In this document: positions 8,904 to 18,028 of the stretch, piece by piece
Numbering within the stretch: the stretch's first letter is position 1
Layout of the letters: every line of letters begins with the position of its first letter
Source: Tenacibaculum agarivorans
Lineage (GTDB): Bacteria > Bacteroidota > Bacteroidia > Flavobacteriales > Flavobacteriaceae
Direction: 5' to 3'
NCBI RefSeq assembly: GCF_001936575.1
Contig: NZ_MSMP01000014.1
Coordinates: 1 to 64,000, forward strand
DNA: 64,000 nt
Notes under the pieces: generated by a model
What the model was told of the DNA's origin: nothing
Databases searched by the model: none
The model's input: the letters and a program-made list of their open reading frames with translations, nothing else
Made by a program: the position numbers and the translations under genes

Positions 8904-10676
8904 ATGTCGATTGAAATTACGCGTCTTTTTGATTTTCCATATTATCAATTGGAAAAATACAATCTTGAAAAATCATTAACTACTAAGTACAACGGAGAAT
9001 GGAAATCTACGTCTACAAAAGAGTATTTAGCAAAAGCTAATGCTATTAGTAGAGGATTACTAAGATTAGGAGTACAACCCAATGATAAAATAGCAATTAT
9101 ATCTACAAATAATTGCACAGAATGGAATATCTGTGATATTGGAATTTTACAGGTAGGAGCACAAAACGTTCCTATATATCCTACAATTTCGAAAGAAGAT
9201 TACGAGTATGTTTTAAACCATTCTGAATCTACCTATTGTTTTGTTTCTGATGAAATGATTTTAGAAAAACTAAATCAAATAAAAGGAAATACAAAACTTA
9301 AAGAAGTTTTTACTTTTAAAGATATCGCTGGAGAAAAAAGCTGGGATGAAGTTTTAGAGCTTGGTAAGGATGAAAGTAATCAAAATGAAGTTGAGGAAAG
9401 AAAAGCCGCTGTAAAATCTGAAGATTTAGCTACTTTAATCTATACTTCAGGTACCACAGGTAGACCAAAAGGAGTTATGCTTTCTCATCATAATATTGTT
9501 TCTAATGTTTTATCTAGTGCCGCTAGAGTACCTTTAGATGCAGGTTATGGTAGAAGTTTAAGTTTTTTACCTGTGTGTCATATATTTGAACGTATGATCC
9601 TCTATTTATATCAATACTGTGGTATTTCTATTTACTTTGCTGAAGCTATAGATAAATTGAGTGAAAATGCACAAGAAATTAAGCCTAATGTAATGACTGC
9701 AGTACCTAGGCTTTATGAAAAAATTTACGATAAAATTTATGCAAAAGGTACCGAGTTATCTGGTGTTAAAAAAGCATTGTTTTTCTGGGCTATCAAATTA
9801 GGTTTAAAATATCAACCTTATGGTAAAAATGGATGGTGGTATGAGAAACAATTATCAATTGCCAGAAAACTAATCTTCTCTAAATGGCAAGCTGCTTTAG
9901 GAGGTGAACTTAAAATTATGGTTTCTGGTAGTGCTGCATTACAACCAAGATTGGCTCAAGTTTTTGCTGCCGCTGGAATGCCAGTAATGGAAGGTTATGG
10001 TTTAACTGAAACTTCACCAGTAATTTCAGTAAATGATTTAAGGAATAATGGTTTTAAAATAGGTACTGTAGGTAGGATCATAGATGGCGTAGAAGTTAAA
10101 ATTTCTGAAGAAGATGAAATTTTGGTGAAAGGTCCTAATGTAATGATGGGATACTACAAAGATCCTGAAAAAACAGCACAAGTTTTAAAAGATGGTTACT
10201 TTCACACAGGTGATAAAGGTAAAGTTGAAAATGGCTTTTTAAGTATTACTGGAAGAATTAAAGAAATGTTTAAAACTTCTGGTGGTAAATATGTAATTCC
10301 TACACTTTTAGAAGATAAATTAAAACAATCTCGATTTATAGAGCAAGTAATGGTTGTAGGTGAAGGAGAAAAAATGCCAACAGCATTAATACAACCTAAT
10401 TTTGATTTCCTTAAAGAATGGGCTTCTCGTAATGACATGAACATCTCGGATCAAAAAGATTTAGTGGCTAACGAAAAGGTTATCGCTAGAATTCAAGAAG
10501 AATTAGACGATTGCAACTGTCATTTTGGGAAATGGGAGCAAATAAAACGTTTTGAACTAACTCCTGATCAGTGGACCATTGATGGTGGACATCTAACTCC
10601 AACCATGAAAATGAAGCGAAAAATTATTAAAGAAATTTATACAGATCTGTACGAAAAAATGTACGATAGAGCTTAA
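8904..10676 (+). CDS. Long-chain fatty-acid--CoA ligase (AMP-binding)
   Basis: 590-aa ANL-superfamily enzyme that activates fatty acids to acyl-CoA through acyl-AMP. The P-loop YTSGTTGRPKGVMLSHH lies near residue 180, the A5 motif GYGLTETSP near 365, the A7 motif YFHTGDKG near 433, and GRIKEMFKTSGGKYV carries the hinge. It has no signal peptide and no membrane segment, so it is cytoplasmic or peripheral, like other bacterial FadD enzymes. It is transcribed alone between two terminators. The repeat cluster at 8858-8882 may be its operator. Confidence 0.95.
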   Translation: MSIEITRLFDFPYYQLEKYNLEKSLTTKYNGEWKSTSTKEYLAKANAISRGLLRLGVQPNDKIAIISTNNCTEWNICDIGILQVGAQNVPIYPTISKEDYEYVLNHSESTYCFVSDEMILEKLNQIKGNTKLKEVFTFKDIAGEKSWDEVLELGKDESNQNEVEERKAAVKSEDLATLIYTSGTTGRPKGVMLSHHNIVSNVLSSAARVPLDAGYGRSLSFLPVCHIFERMILYLYQYCGISIYFAEAIDKLSENAQEIKPNVMTAVPRLYEKIYDKIYAKGTELSGVKKALFFWAIKLGLKYQPYGKNGWWYEKQLSIARKLIFSKWQAALGGELKIMVSGSAALQPRLAQVFAAAGMPVMEGYGLTETSPVISVNDLRNNGFKIGTVGRIIDGVEVKISEEDEILVKGPNVMMGYYKDPEKTAQVLKDGYFHTGDKGKVENGFLSITGRIKEMFKTSGGKYVIPTLLEDKLKQSRFIEQVMVVGEGEKMPTALIQPNFDFLKEWASRNDMNISDQKDLVANEKVIARIQEELDDCNCHFGKWEQIKRFELTPDQWTIDGGHLTPTMKMKRKIIKEIYTDLYEKMYDRA

Positions 10677-10678
10677 AA

Positions 10679-10714
10679 TAAAAAAAGATGATCTTACAAG
10701 ATCATCTTTTTTTA
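10679..10714. terminator. Bidirectional terminator after the acyl-CoA ligase gene
   Basis: AAGATGATCTT (10685-10695) pairs with AAGATCATCTT (10698-10708) between A- and T-runs. It is shared with the convergent gene at 10751. Confidence 0.85.
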
Positions 10715-10750
10715 TTTATAGACATTTAATTAACTAATGTATTTTTTAAT

Positions 10751-11110
10751 TTAATATTCTTCAAAAGTAAATTCGGTTAGTTTTTTTTCAGAAGTTAATT
10801 TAATTATGAGTACCATAGAAGCATTATCAAACTCCAATAGGTAGCAAAACCCTCTTTCTCCTTCTATCATAAACTCAGAAGAATGAATACTTCCTAGTTC
10901 ATTATGGTAATTTTCAATGTTTTTCTCTAACGTGGTAACAGCTAAATTCGATTGTAATTCAGAGGAAAATAAGCCATGAATACTTTTTGCTTTCTTGGTA
11001 TTGATATAATTAATAATAGTTTCTACTAATTTAGTGTAATCGTCTTCAGTTTGTGCAAAAGAAAATTGAAAAGAACATAACATTACAATTACACAGATAA
11101 TTTTTTTCAT
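10751..11110 (-). CDS. Small secreted protein of unknown function
   Basis: 119-aa protein with a clear signal peptide (residues 1-19, ending SFQFSFAQ). The mature part is about 100 residues, mixed alpha/beta with no cysteine pair. The order (N-terminal helices, then FSSELQ and later beta strands) resembles the DUF3887-type domains found before some hydrolases, but I cannot confirm that. It is transcribed alone from a promoter at 11167-11174 and ends at a shared terminator. Function unknown. Confidence 0.75.
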   Translation of the reverse strand: MKKIICVIVMLCSFQFSFAQTEDDYTKLVETIINYINTKKAKSIHGLFSSELQSNLAVTTLEKNIENYHNELGSIHSSEFMIEGERGFCYLLEFDNASMVLIIKLTSEKKLTEFTFEEY

Positions 11111-11166
11111 GTACTATGAAATTTGGGGTTAATAATTGGGGTTTATTAAAAGATTATAATCTCACA

Positions 11167-11174
11167 CAAATATA
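11167..11174 (-). promoter_or_regulatory. -7 box of the small secreted protein gene
   Basis: On the minus strand it reads TATATTTG, a full match to TAnnTTTG, about 56 bases upstream of the start codon at 11110. Confidence 0.5.
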
Positions 11175-11246
11175 GGAGCTAACTTCCTGATAACAAAACC
11201 AAAAGATAGCCTAACTAGACTAAGAAACAAAAACCTTGCCGAATAG

Positions 11247-12902
11247 TTATTCTTCAGCTTTTTTTACATAAAAATTTCTATTAATTTCTATAACTGAACT
11301 TTTTCCTGTAGATAATTTCATTTCTTGCCAAGAATCAGACGGGTAAAGTAATACTTCTTTGGTATTTATTTTTAATGCAATTGGCATAGTAAACCCTTTA
11401 ATTACATTAGTCCATTTATACTTTAACTTTCCTTGTTCTATTTTATAATCAAACACTGGAATATCAATTGTTCTCAAATATTGATCGAAAACTTTTGAAA
11501 AATCTATTCCTGATTTTTGATTGATATACTCTTCTATCTCTTTAGTCGTTACGGTTTTATGAAAAAATGTTTCATTTAAACCTCTTAAAATAGCTCTCCA
11601 TTTGGTATCATCATCAATTATTGTTCGTATGGTATGTAACATGTTTGCTCCTTTAAAATACATATCACCAGAACCTTCAGAATTCACATTATACACTCCT
11701 ATAATTGGTTTATCATTAGCTATTAATGCTCTAGTACCTATAACGTAATCTTCTCCTGCTTTTTTCCCATAATAATACTCTAAGAAAAGACTCTCTGAAT
11801 AAGACGTAAAACTCTCATGAACCCACATATCTGCAATATCTTTGTTAGTAATGCTATTTGCAAACCATTCATGACCAGATTCATGAACAATAATGAAATC
11901 GAATTTTAATCCCCAGCCTGTTTGAGATAAATCTCTCCCTGCATATCCTTTTACATATTGATTTCCATAGGTTACAGAACTTTGATGCTCCATTCCTAAA
12001 TAAGGAACTTCAACAAGTTTAAAACTGTCTTCATAAAAAGGGTATTTTCCAAACCAATGCTCCAAAGCTTCTATAGTACGTGGTGCATCTTTAAAATGGA
12101 TTTGTGCTTTTTCCATATTATCTTTTAATACATAATAATCCATATCTAGCTTTCCTCCTTCTCCATCATATTTTTCTGAAAATTGTACATAATCACCAAT
12201 ATTTACATTTACACCATAATTATTAATAGGATTACTTACAAACCAATGATAAGTTTTACTATCATCTTTATGTTCATCAATCTTACGTAATCTTCCGTTT
12301 GCAACTCCTACTAAACCTTTTGGTACTTTTATACTTATAGCCATACTATCCACTTCGTCATACATATGATCTTTATTTGGCCACCAAACACTAGCTCCCA
12401 AACCTTGACAAGATGTAGCTACAAAATCTTTTCCATTTTTATCTTTTTTCCACGAAAAACCACCGTCCCAAGGTGCATTTTTTGCTTCTTTAGGATGTCC
12501 TTCATAAAAAACTGTAATTGCATTTGTATTTCCTTTTAGTTGTTTTTTTTGTAGGCGAATATAATGTGCATATCCTTCGGATGAAAACTCCAATTCTTTA
12601 TCATCTTGAATAATCTTAGTTATTTTCAATGGAGATTGTAAATCGATTTGTAGAATATTAGACGACTTTAAAACTTCATATTGAATTGTGTTCTCCCCTT
12701 TTATAAATTTTTGTTGAGGATCTACAGCCACATCTAAATGATAGTATTTTAAATCCCACCAAATACGTTCTGGAGTAATACTACCTCTTAGTGTATCTTG
12801 TTTAGTGAATGTATTTCCATCTTTAAATAGCCCTTCTTGTGCTGTAAGATCAGTAGAGAATAAATAGATAAGTAAAAATAAAATTGTTATGATTTGTTTC
12901 AT
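11247..12902 (-). CDS. M1-family zinc metallopeptidase (aminopeptidase N-like), exported
   Basis: Zinc aminopeptidase of the M1 (gluzincin) family, about 551 aa. The zinc site is HESGH with E nineteen residues later (H340, H344 and E363, counting from the start chosen here). The exopeptidase substrate motif is GMEHQS, a variant of GAMEN. An N-terminal signal peptide (MKQIITILFLLIYLFSTDLTA) supports the ATG at 12902 rather than the in-frame ATG three codons upstream (12911). The protein ends shortly after the catalytic helical domain plus a small beta domain, so it is shorter than E. coli PepN (about 870 aa) but normal for secreted Bacteroidota M1 enzymes. It probably digests peptides in the periplasm or outside the cell. 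Confidence 0.93.
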   Translation of the reverse strand: MKQIITILFLLIYLFSTDLTAQEGLFKDGNTFTKQDTLRGSITPERIWWDLKYYHLDVAVDPQQKFIKGENTIQYEVLKSSNILQIDLQSPLKITKIIQDDKELEFSSEGYAHYIRLQKKQLKGNTNAITVFYEGHPKEAKNAPWDGGFSWKKDKNGKDFVATSCQGLGASVWWPNKDHMYDEVDSMAISIKVPKGLVGVANGRLRKIDEHKDDSKTYHWFVSNPINNYGVNVNIGDYVQFSEKYDGEGGKLDMDYYVLKDNMEKAQIHFKDAPRTIEALEHWFGKYPFYEDSFKLVEVPYLGMEHQSSVTYGNQYVKGYAGRDLSQTGWGLKFDFIIVHESGHEWFANSITNKDIADMWVHESFTSYSESLFLEYYYGKKAGEDYVIGTRALIANDKPIIGVYNVNSEGSGDMYFKGANMLHTIRTIIDDDTKWRAILRGLNETFFHKTVTTKEIEEYINQKSGIDFSKVFDQYLRTIDIPVFDYKIEQGKLKYKWTNVIKGFTMPIALKINTKEVLLYPSDSWQEMKLSTGKSSVIEINRNFYVKKAEE

Positions 12903-12911
12903 TATATACAT

Positions 12912-13200
12912 AAAGCTTTTGCTAACGCGAATATATCGATTCTTAACATAGAATAGTAATCACAAAGCATGCCTTTCTATTCAAAGGATATAATTAAGCA
13001 TAAAAAATACCTGATGATCTTTTCCTAAAAGCCCCAGCTTCTAACTTTAAATCCTAGTATTAGAAATTAAACATTGTTAAATGATCAGAGATAATTGTTT
13101 ATTTAAAAATCAACACTTGTTATCAGAATACTTGAAAAGATTATAATTATTTTAAAAAGGATTCAATATTTTTGGTGTATCAAATTAACAAACAAATTCA
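12912..13200. other. Intergenic region between divergent M1 peptidase and gcvT genes
   Basis: No gene or RNA is recognised in these roughly 290 bases. The right end holds the gcvT -7 box. Confidence 0.5.
13167..13174 (+). promoter_or_regulatory. -7 box of gcvT
   Basis: TATTTTTG matches TAnnTTTG and lies 26 bases before the gcvT ATG at 13201. Confidence 0.5.
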
Positions 13201-14283
13201 ATGAAAAATACTGCTTTAACACATGTTCACGAAGCTCTAGGAGCTAAAATGGTTCCTTTTGCAGGATATAATATGCCAGTACAATATGAAGGTGTAAATA
13301 TTGAACATGAAACTGTTAGAAAAGGTGTTGGAGTTTTTGACGTAAGCCACATGGGGGAGTTTTTCCTTAAAGGTGAAAATGCTCTAGCATTAATTCAAAA
13401 GATAACTACAAATGATGCGTCTAAGTTAGTTCCTGGAAAAGCTCAATATACATGTATGCCTAATGCAGATGGAGGAATTGTTGATGATTTAATTATCTAT
13501 ATGATTGCTGAAAATGAGTATATGCTTGTTGTAAATGCTTCTAACATAGAAAAAGACTGGAATTGGATCTCACAACATAACGACTTACAAGTTGATATGG
13601 AAAATAGATCAGAAAACTGGTCATTATTAGCTATTCAGGGTCCAAAAGCCGCTGAAGCAATGCAATCATTAACTAAAGTTGATTTATCTACTATTAAGTT
13701 TTACACCTTTGAAATTACTGATTTTGCTGGTATTCCAGATGTAGTAGTTTCTGCTACAGGATATACTGGTTCTGGTGGATTCGAAGTATATGTTAAAAAT
13801 GAAGATGTAGAAGCTTTATGGAAAAAAGTTTTTGAAGCTGGTGCTGATTGGGGAATTAAACCTATTGGATTAGCTGCTCGTGATACATTACGTCTAGAAA
13901 TGGGCTACTGTTTATACGGTAATGATATTACGGATACTACTTCTCCTATTGAAGCTGGTTTGAGCTGGATTACTAAATTCTCTAAGGATTTTGTAAATGC
14001 TGAAGCTTTAAAAGCCCAAAAAGAAAATGGAGTTTCTAGAAAATTAGTTGCTTTTGAGTTAACTGAACGTGGAATTCCTCGTAAAGACTACGAAATTGTA
14101 AGTCCTTCTGGTGAAGTTATCGGACAAGTGACTTCTGGAACTATGAGTCCAAGTTTAGGAAAAGGAATTGGTTTAGGATATGTAACTATTGAAAATTCTA
14201 AAGTAGATTCTGACATTTTAATACAAATCAGAAAGAAACAAGTTCCTGCTAAAGTAGTGAAGTTACCTTTCTATAAAGGATAA
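13201..14283 (+). CDS. gcvT: Glycine cleavage system T protein (aminomethyltransferase)
   Basis: 360-aa tetrahydrofolate-dependent aminomethyltransferase. It releases ammonia from the aminomethyl-lipoyl H protein and forms 5,10-methylene-THF. Family motifs include the N-terminal [34 protein letters not shown], and [14 protein letters not shown] followed by [20 protein letters not shown]. gcvH and gcvP are not in the window. glyA, which uses the same one-carbon product, lies 9 kb away on the other strand. It ends at a strong hairpin. Confidence 0.97.
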   Translation: MKNTALTHVHEALGAKMVPFAGYNMPVQYEGVNIEHETVRKGVGVFDVSHMGEFFLKGENALALIQKITTNDASKLVPGKAQYTCMPNADGGIVDDLIIYMIAENEYMLVVNASNIEKDWNWISQHNDLQVDMENRSENWSLLAIQGPKAAEAMQSLTKVDLSTIKFYTFEITDFAGIPDVVVSATGYTGSGGFEVYVKNEDVEALWKKVFEAGADWGIKPIGLAARDTLRLEMGYCLYGNDITDTTSPIEAGLSWITKFSKDFVNAEALKAQKENGVSRKLVAFELTERGIPRKDYEIVSPSGEVIGQVTSGTMSPSLGKGIGLGYVTIENSKVDSDILIQIRKKQVPAKVVKLPFYKG

Positions 14284-14307
14284 GTAAAGGATATTTATAA
14301 AACACAA

Positions 14308-14338
14308 GACCTCACAAGTTTTAGAAACCTGTGAGGTC
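14308..14338. terminator. Hairpin after gcvT, part of a repeated flavobacterial palindrome type
   Basis: A 14-bp stem (14308-14321 with 14325-14338, one mismatch) with a 3-base loop lies between convergent genes. The GACCTCACAG...CTGTGAGGTC palindrome is, from memory, a common intergenic repeat in Flavobacteriaceae. The T-tract is poor, so termination is inferred. Confidence 0.6.
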
Positions 14339-14356
14339 TATTTAGTTTATACAATT

Positions 14357-14917
14357 TTAAAGTAGATTTTCAGCATTAAACTGCTCAGGTTTTGCTCCTT
14401 GTATATCTTTATAGAAATTCAAAAAGTGTGTAAAATCAGCTTCTTTATCGTCGGTAGTGTAAAAGGGTTCTGCTACTTTAATCGTTTTGTTTCCGAAGTC
14501 AAAAGCAAACATAACAATAGGTACGTTTGCCCCTTTAGCAATATAATAAAATCCTGTCTTCCATTTCTTCGCTAGTTTTCTAGTTCCTTCAGGAGATATT
14601 CCTAATCTAAATTCTTCTTTTTCATTGTAAATCTGCACCACAGAATCTACAAAATTATTACTCTTTGTACGATCAACAGGTGTACCGCCCAACCATCTAT
14701 AAATAAACCCGAATGGAGGTTTAAATAACGAAGCTTTACCAACAAAATCTATAGGAATTTGTATAACATTTCTTGTTAAAATAGCTATTGGGAAATCTTT
14801 CCAACTGGTATGTGGAGCACCTATTAAAACATACTTTTTTATATCGCCTCTAAAGCTTCCTTCAATCTTCCATCCTAAAATTTTATGAAAAATAAATTTA
14901 GAAATTACATGTATCAT
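14357..14917 (-). CDS. PlsC-type 1-acyl-glycerol-3-phosphate acyltransferase family protein
   Basis: 186-aa protein with the glycerolipid acyltransferase motifs: GAPHTSWKDFP (a variant of the HX4D catalytic motif, with H and D five residues apart) and SPEGTRK (the phosphate-binding EGTR block). GTPVDRTKS lies between them. It has no obvious membrane helix and is shorter than PlsC (about 240 aa), as in the short acyltransferases common in Bacteroidota. The acyl acceptor is unknown; phospholipid or aminolipid synthesis are both possible. It is divergent from rmuC with a 41-bp gap. Confidence 0.85.
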   Translation of the reverse strand: MIHVISKFIFHKILGWKIEGSFRGDIKKYVLIGAPHTSWKDFPIAILTRNVIQIPIDFVGKASLFKPPFGFIYRWLGGTPVDRTKSNNFVDSVVQIYNEKEEFRLGISPEGTRKLAKKWKTGFYYIAKGANVPIVMFAFDFGNKTIKVAEPFYTTDDKEADFTHFLNFYKDIQGAKPEQFNAENLL

Positions 14918-14958
14918 TAATTGATTTTAAAACGGTAAATTTAAGGCTTAAATTTTTT

Positions 14959-16404
14959 ATGCAGATGAACGAACAGCTTTTATATATTTTAATAACTGGT
15001 TTTGTAGGAGTTATCATAGGTTATTTAGTAGGTTTTATTATTCAAAAAAGTAAAACTTCAATACTAGAAAAAGACAATTCTAGCCTTCAAGAGCGAAATT
15101 CAATGCTTTTAGAAAACAAAACTACTATTGAAAATAGCATAACTGAATTGAAAGAAGAATTAAAAACTGTTCAAACTGAAAAAGATACTTTAAAAGAAAG
15201 AAATCAATCTTTGTCAGAGTACAAATCTTCTGCTGAAAAAAATACTGAGGAATTGAAAAGCGAGTTGAAGTTTTTGCAAACGGAAAAAGAAAGTTTAATT
15301 AAAGTCAATACTCGTCAAGATGTAGATTTAAAGAATCTACAACATAAACTCGCAGAACAAAAAGGAGAAATTGAAGGTTTACAAGAAAAATTCACCAAAG
15401 AATTTGAAAATCTAGCAAATAAAATCTTAGAAGAAAAATCGAATAAGTTTACGGTTCAAAATAAAGAAAATATTAAGAATATTCTAAATCCTTTAGAAAA
15501 GAAGATTAAAGACTTTGAGGAAAAAGTAGATAAAACACATAAAGAAAGTATCGATTACCATTCTGCTTTACGTCAACAAATCCTAGGGTTAAAAGAATTA
15601 AATGCTCAAATGAGTAAGGAAACCTTGAATTTAACTAGAGCGTTAAAAGGTGATAGTAAAACTCAAGGAAACTGGGGTGAATTGGTTTTAGAACGTGTTT
15701 TAGAAAAATCTGGTTTAGAAAAAGATCGGGAATATTTTGTACAGCAATCGTTTACTAATGAGGAAGGAAAACGTATTCTACCTGATGTGGTGATTCATCT
15801 TCCTGATAATAAAAAGATGGTGATCGATAGTAAAGTATCGTTAACAGCATATGAAAAATATGTAAATACTGATGATGAAACAGAAAAAACAGCCTACGTA
15901 AAAGAACATTTAATGTCATTAAAGAGACATGTTGAACAACTTTCGGATAAGAAATATGAAGATATTTATAAAATAGAATCTCCTGATTTTGTTTTACTAT
16001 TTGTTCCTATTGAACCTGCCTTTGCCGTAGCTTTAAATGAAGATAATACATTATACAACAAAGCATTTGAACGAAATATTGTTATTGTTACACCTACTAC
16101 GCTATTGGCTACATTACGTACTATTGATACGATGTGGAATAATGAAAAACAACAACGTAATGCCTTAGAAATTGCTAGACAAGCAGGTGCGTTGTACGAT
16201 AAGTTTGAAGGATTATTAAAAGATTTAATCAACATTGGTAAAAAAATAGATGCTACTAAAAGTGATTATAGCGCTGCTATGAATAAACTAGTAGATGGTA
16301 GAGGGAATCTAATCACTAGTGTTGAAAAACTAAAGAAAATGGGAGCCAAAGCTAAAAAAGCACTTCCTGATAGTATTATTGAAAGAGCTAGTGAAGAGAG
16401 CTAA
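14959..16404 (+). CDS. rmuC: DNA recombination protein RmuC
   Basis: 481-aa RmuC-family protein. An N-terminal membrane anchor (residues about 8-28, ILITGFVGVIIGYLVGFII) is followed by a long coiled coil (about 35-190) and the conserved RmuC domain (about 200-440), which is related to PD-(D/E)XK nucleases (motif LPDVVIHLPDNKKMVIDSKVSL). RmuC limits DNA rearrangements at inverted repeats in E. coli. The next gene starts 13 bp after its stop, so it may be co-transcribed with the DUF4178 gene, although the functional link is uncertain. Confidence 0.94.
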   Translation: MQMNEQLLYILITGFVGVIIGYLVGFIIQKSKTSILEKDNSSLQERNSMLLENKTTIENSITELKEELKTVQTEKDTLKERNQSLSEYKSSAEKNTEELKSELKFLQTEKESLIKVNTRQDVDLKNLQHKLAEQKGEIEGLQEKFTKEFENLANKILEEKSNKFTVQNKENIKNILNPLEKKIKDFEEKVDKTHKESIDYHSALRQQILGLKELNAQMSKETLNLTRALKGDSKTQGNWGELVLERVLEKSGLEKDREYFVQQSFTNEEGKRILPDVVIHLPDNKKMVIDSKVSLTAYEKYVNTDDETEKTAYVKEHLMSLKRHVEQLSDKKYEDIYKIESPDFVLLFVPIEPAFAVALNEDNTLYNKAFERNIVIVTPTTLLATLRTIDTMWNNEKQQRNALEIARQAGALYDKFEGLLKDLINIGKKIDATKSDYSAAMNKLVDGRGNLITSVEKLKKMGAKAKKALPDSIIERASEES

Positions 16405-16417
16405 TCAAAAAATTGAA

Positions 16418-17122
16418 ATGGAAATACAAAAGTTAAAAATAGGATACTTATTTGATTATAAAAATCAGACTTGGAAAGTTACTGATATTTATAAAATCAA
16501 TTGGGATGATGGTTCTAAAACTACTGAATATAAAGTAAAGGATAAAAACGGGATTGTTCGCTATCTAATGGTAGAATTGGTTAGAAAACAAAGGCCTAAT
16601 TATACATTCTGGGAAAAATTACATGATATTGATCACTTTTTAGCGCAAATCAATCAAACCGAAAGTGATTATGTTGCTATCAACAATGCAAAATTTCCTA
16701 AGCAATTTTATTATAAAAACGTTGAGTATAATTTTGACGAACGTTGCGATGGTACCTGCTATTATGACTCTGAATCAGAACGTGTAAATTCTTTAGATTA
16801 TACAAACTCACGTGACGATCGTTTTTTTTCAATTCAATTATGGGATGATGAAATTGAGATTTGTACTGGAAAAACCATCTCTAAAAGTGAAATTAAGAAT
16901 ATCCAAGAACGAAAAATAGCAATAGGAGACTCTATCAGTGTTTTCTTTTCTAAATATTTTGTAGGGATTATTTTTATTTCTTTTATGCTGCTAACATTCG
17001 CATTGCAAAAATGCTCTAAAAGTACTTGGAATGGAAATAGAGATCCAAATGATTCTACAAAAGTGCATAGAAGTACGAACAATTATTATAGAGGGAGAAG
17101 TTCTAGAGGTTACGGAAAATAA
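16418..17122 (+). CDS. DUF4178 domain membrane protein, first gene of the membrane polyamine cluster
   Basis: 234-aa protein. The N-terminal two thirds match the DUF4178 pattern as I know it: LKIGYLFDYKNQTWKVTDIY, then VELVRKQRPNYTFWE, and YYDSESERVNSLDY near the middle. One membrane helix follows at about residues 185-205 (YFVGIIFISFMLLTFALQ), then a Ser/Arg/Tyr-rich cytoplasmic or periplasmic tail. The reading frame is open back to a TTG at 16379 inside rmuC. I chose the ATG at 16418 because DUF4178 begins there. It is 5 bp before the DUF350 gene. Function unknown; context with SpeE/SpeD-like genes suggests a membrane polyamine process. Confidence 0.85.
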   Translation: MEIQKLKIGYLFDYKNQTWKVTDIYKINWDDGSKTTEYKVKDKNGIVRYLMVELVRKQRPNYTFWEKLHDIDHFLAQINQTESDYVAINNAKFPKQFYYKNVEYNFDERCDGTCYYDSESERVNSLDYTNSRDDRFFSIQLWDDEIEICTGKTISKSEIKNIQERKIAIGDSISVFFSKYFVGIIFISFMLLTFALQKCSKSTWNGNRDPNDSTKVHRSTNNYYRGRSSRGYGK

Positions 17123-17127
17123 AAATT

Positions 17128-18027
17128 ATGGAAGAAAATACACTTATTTGGTTAGCTAAAACAGTAACATACGTTACCCTTTTTTATATTTCATTCATCA
17201 TTTCTAAGTTATTTTTCAAATTAAAAAATAGAAAAATAAACATTGAAAAGGAATTAACACTGAAAGACAATGTGGCTTTTGCCGTAACTGCTACAGGGTA
17301 TTTTATAGGAACTTTGATCATCTTTGTAGGAGTTTTACATGGTGAATCTCATGGACTTGTAAAGGATAGTATTTTAATATTTTTCTATTCTCTTTTTGGA
17401 AATATACTTTTAATATGTTCTTCAGTTATTAACGAAAAAATTGTTTTTGGTAAAAAATTCAGGTTCTACAAAGAAATTATAAGAGATGAAAACTTAGGAA
17501 CTGGATTTATTGAAGCTGCTAATTTTATTGGTTCTGGATTAATTGTTTATGGTGCTATTTCTGGTAGAAATATTAACTTATTCCCAGAAAATGGAGAAAT
17601 TGGTCATTACTTTTCTGACTTCTTAAGTCTGTTGTTTTTCTGGTTATTAGGTCAAATTGTATTGTATATTTTTTTAAAAATATACCGTAATTTAGTTAAA
17701 TATGATTTCATCAAAGAAGTCCAAAAAGACAATAACGCTATAGGAATTGTATATGCCAGTATTTTTATTGCTATATCTTTCTTATACTCTTTTGCCTCTA
17801 GAGGAGATATTGAATCTTGGGAAATCGCTTTGGAAGACATAGCTTACCATTTAGGATTAGCTATAATTCTATTGCCACTTACAAGACTTTTTGTAGAAAA
17901 AGTGATACTTCCTAAAAGTAATCTTACTGAAGAAATTATACATCAAGAGATTCCAAATAAAGGAGCGGCCTTAATTGAAGCTTTCGCATACATAGGTAGT
18001 GCTATAATTATAAGTTATTGTATGTAA
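17128..18027 (+). CDS. DUF350 integral membrane protein
   Basis: 299-aa hydrophobic protein with about eight membrane helices arranged as two DUF350-type units. The pattern NVAFAVTATGYFIGTLIIF...GLVKDS in the first half is echoed by TGFIEAANFIGSGLIVYGAISG and by GAALIEAFAYIGSAIII at the end. DUF350 (YjfL-type) has no established biochemical role. The gene starts 5 bp after the DUF4178 gene and ends 1 bp before the aminopropyltransferase gene, so it is almost certainly co-translated with them. It may be a channel or carrier for the product of the neighbouring enzymes (inference). Confidence 0.88.
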   Translation: MEENTLIWLAKTVTYVTLFYISFIISKLFFKLKNRKINIEKELTLKDNVAFAVTATGYFIGTLIIFVGVLHGESHGLVKDSILIFFYSLFGNILLICSSVINEKIVFGKKFRFYKEIIRDENLGTGFIEAANFIGSGLIVYGAISGRNINLFPENGEIGHYFSDFLSLLFFWLLGQIVLYIFLKIYRNLVKYDFIKEVQKDNNAIGIVYASIFIAISFLYSFASRGDIESWEIALEDIAYHLGLAIILLPLTRLFVEKVILPKSNLTEEIIHQEIPNKGAALIEAFAYIGSAIIISYCM

Positions 18028-18028
18028 A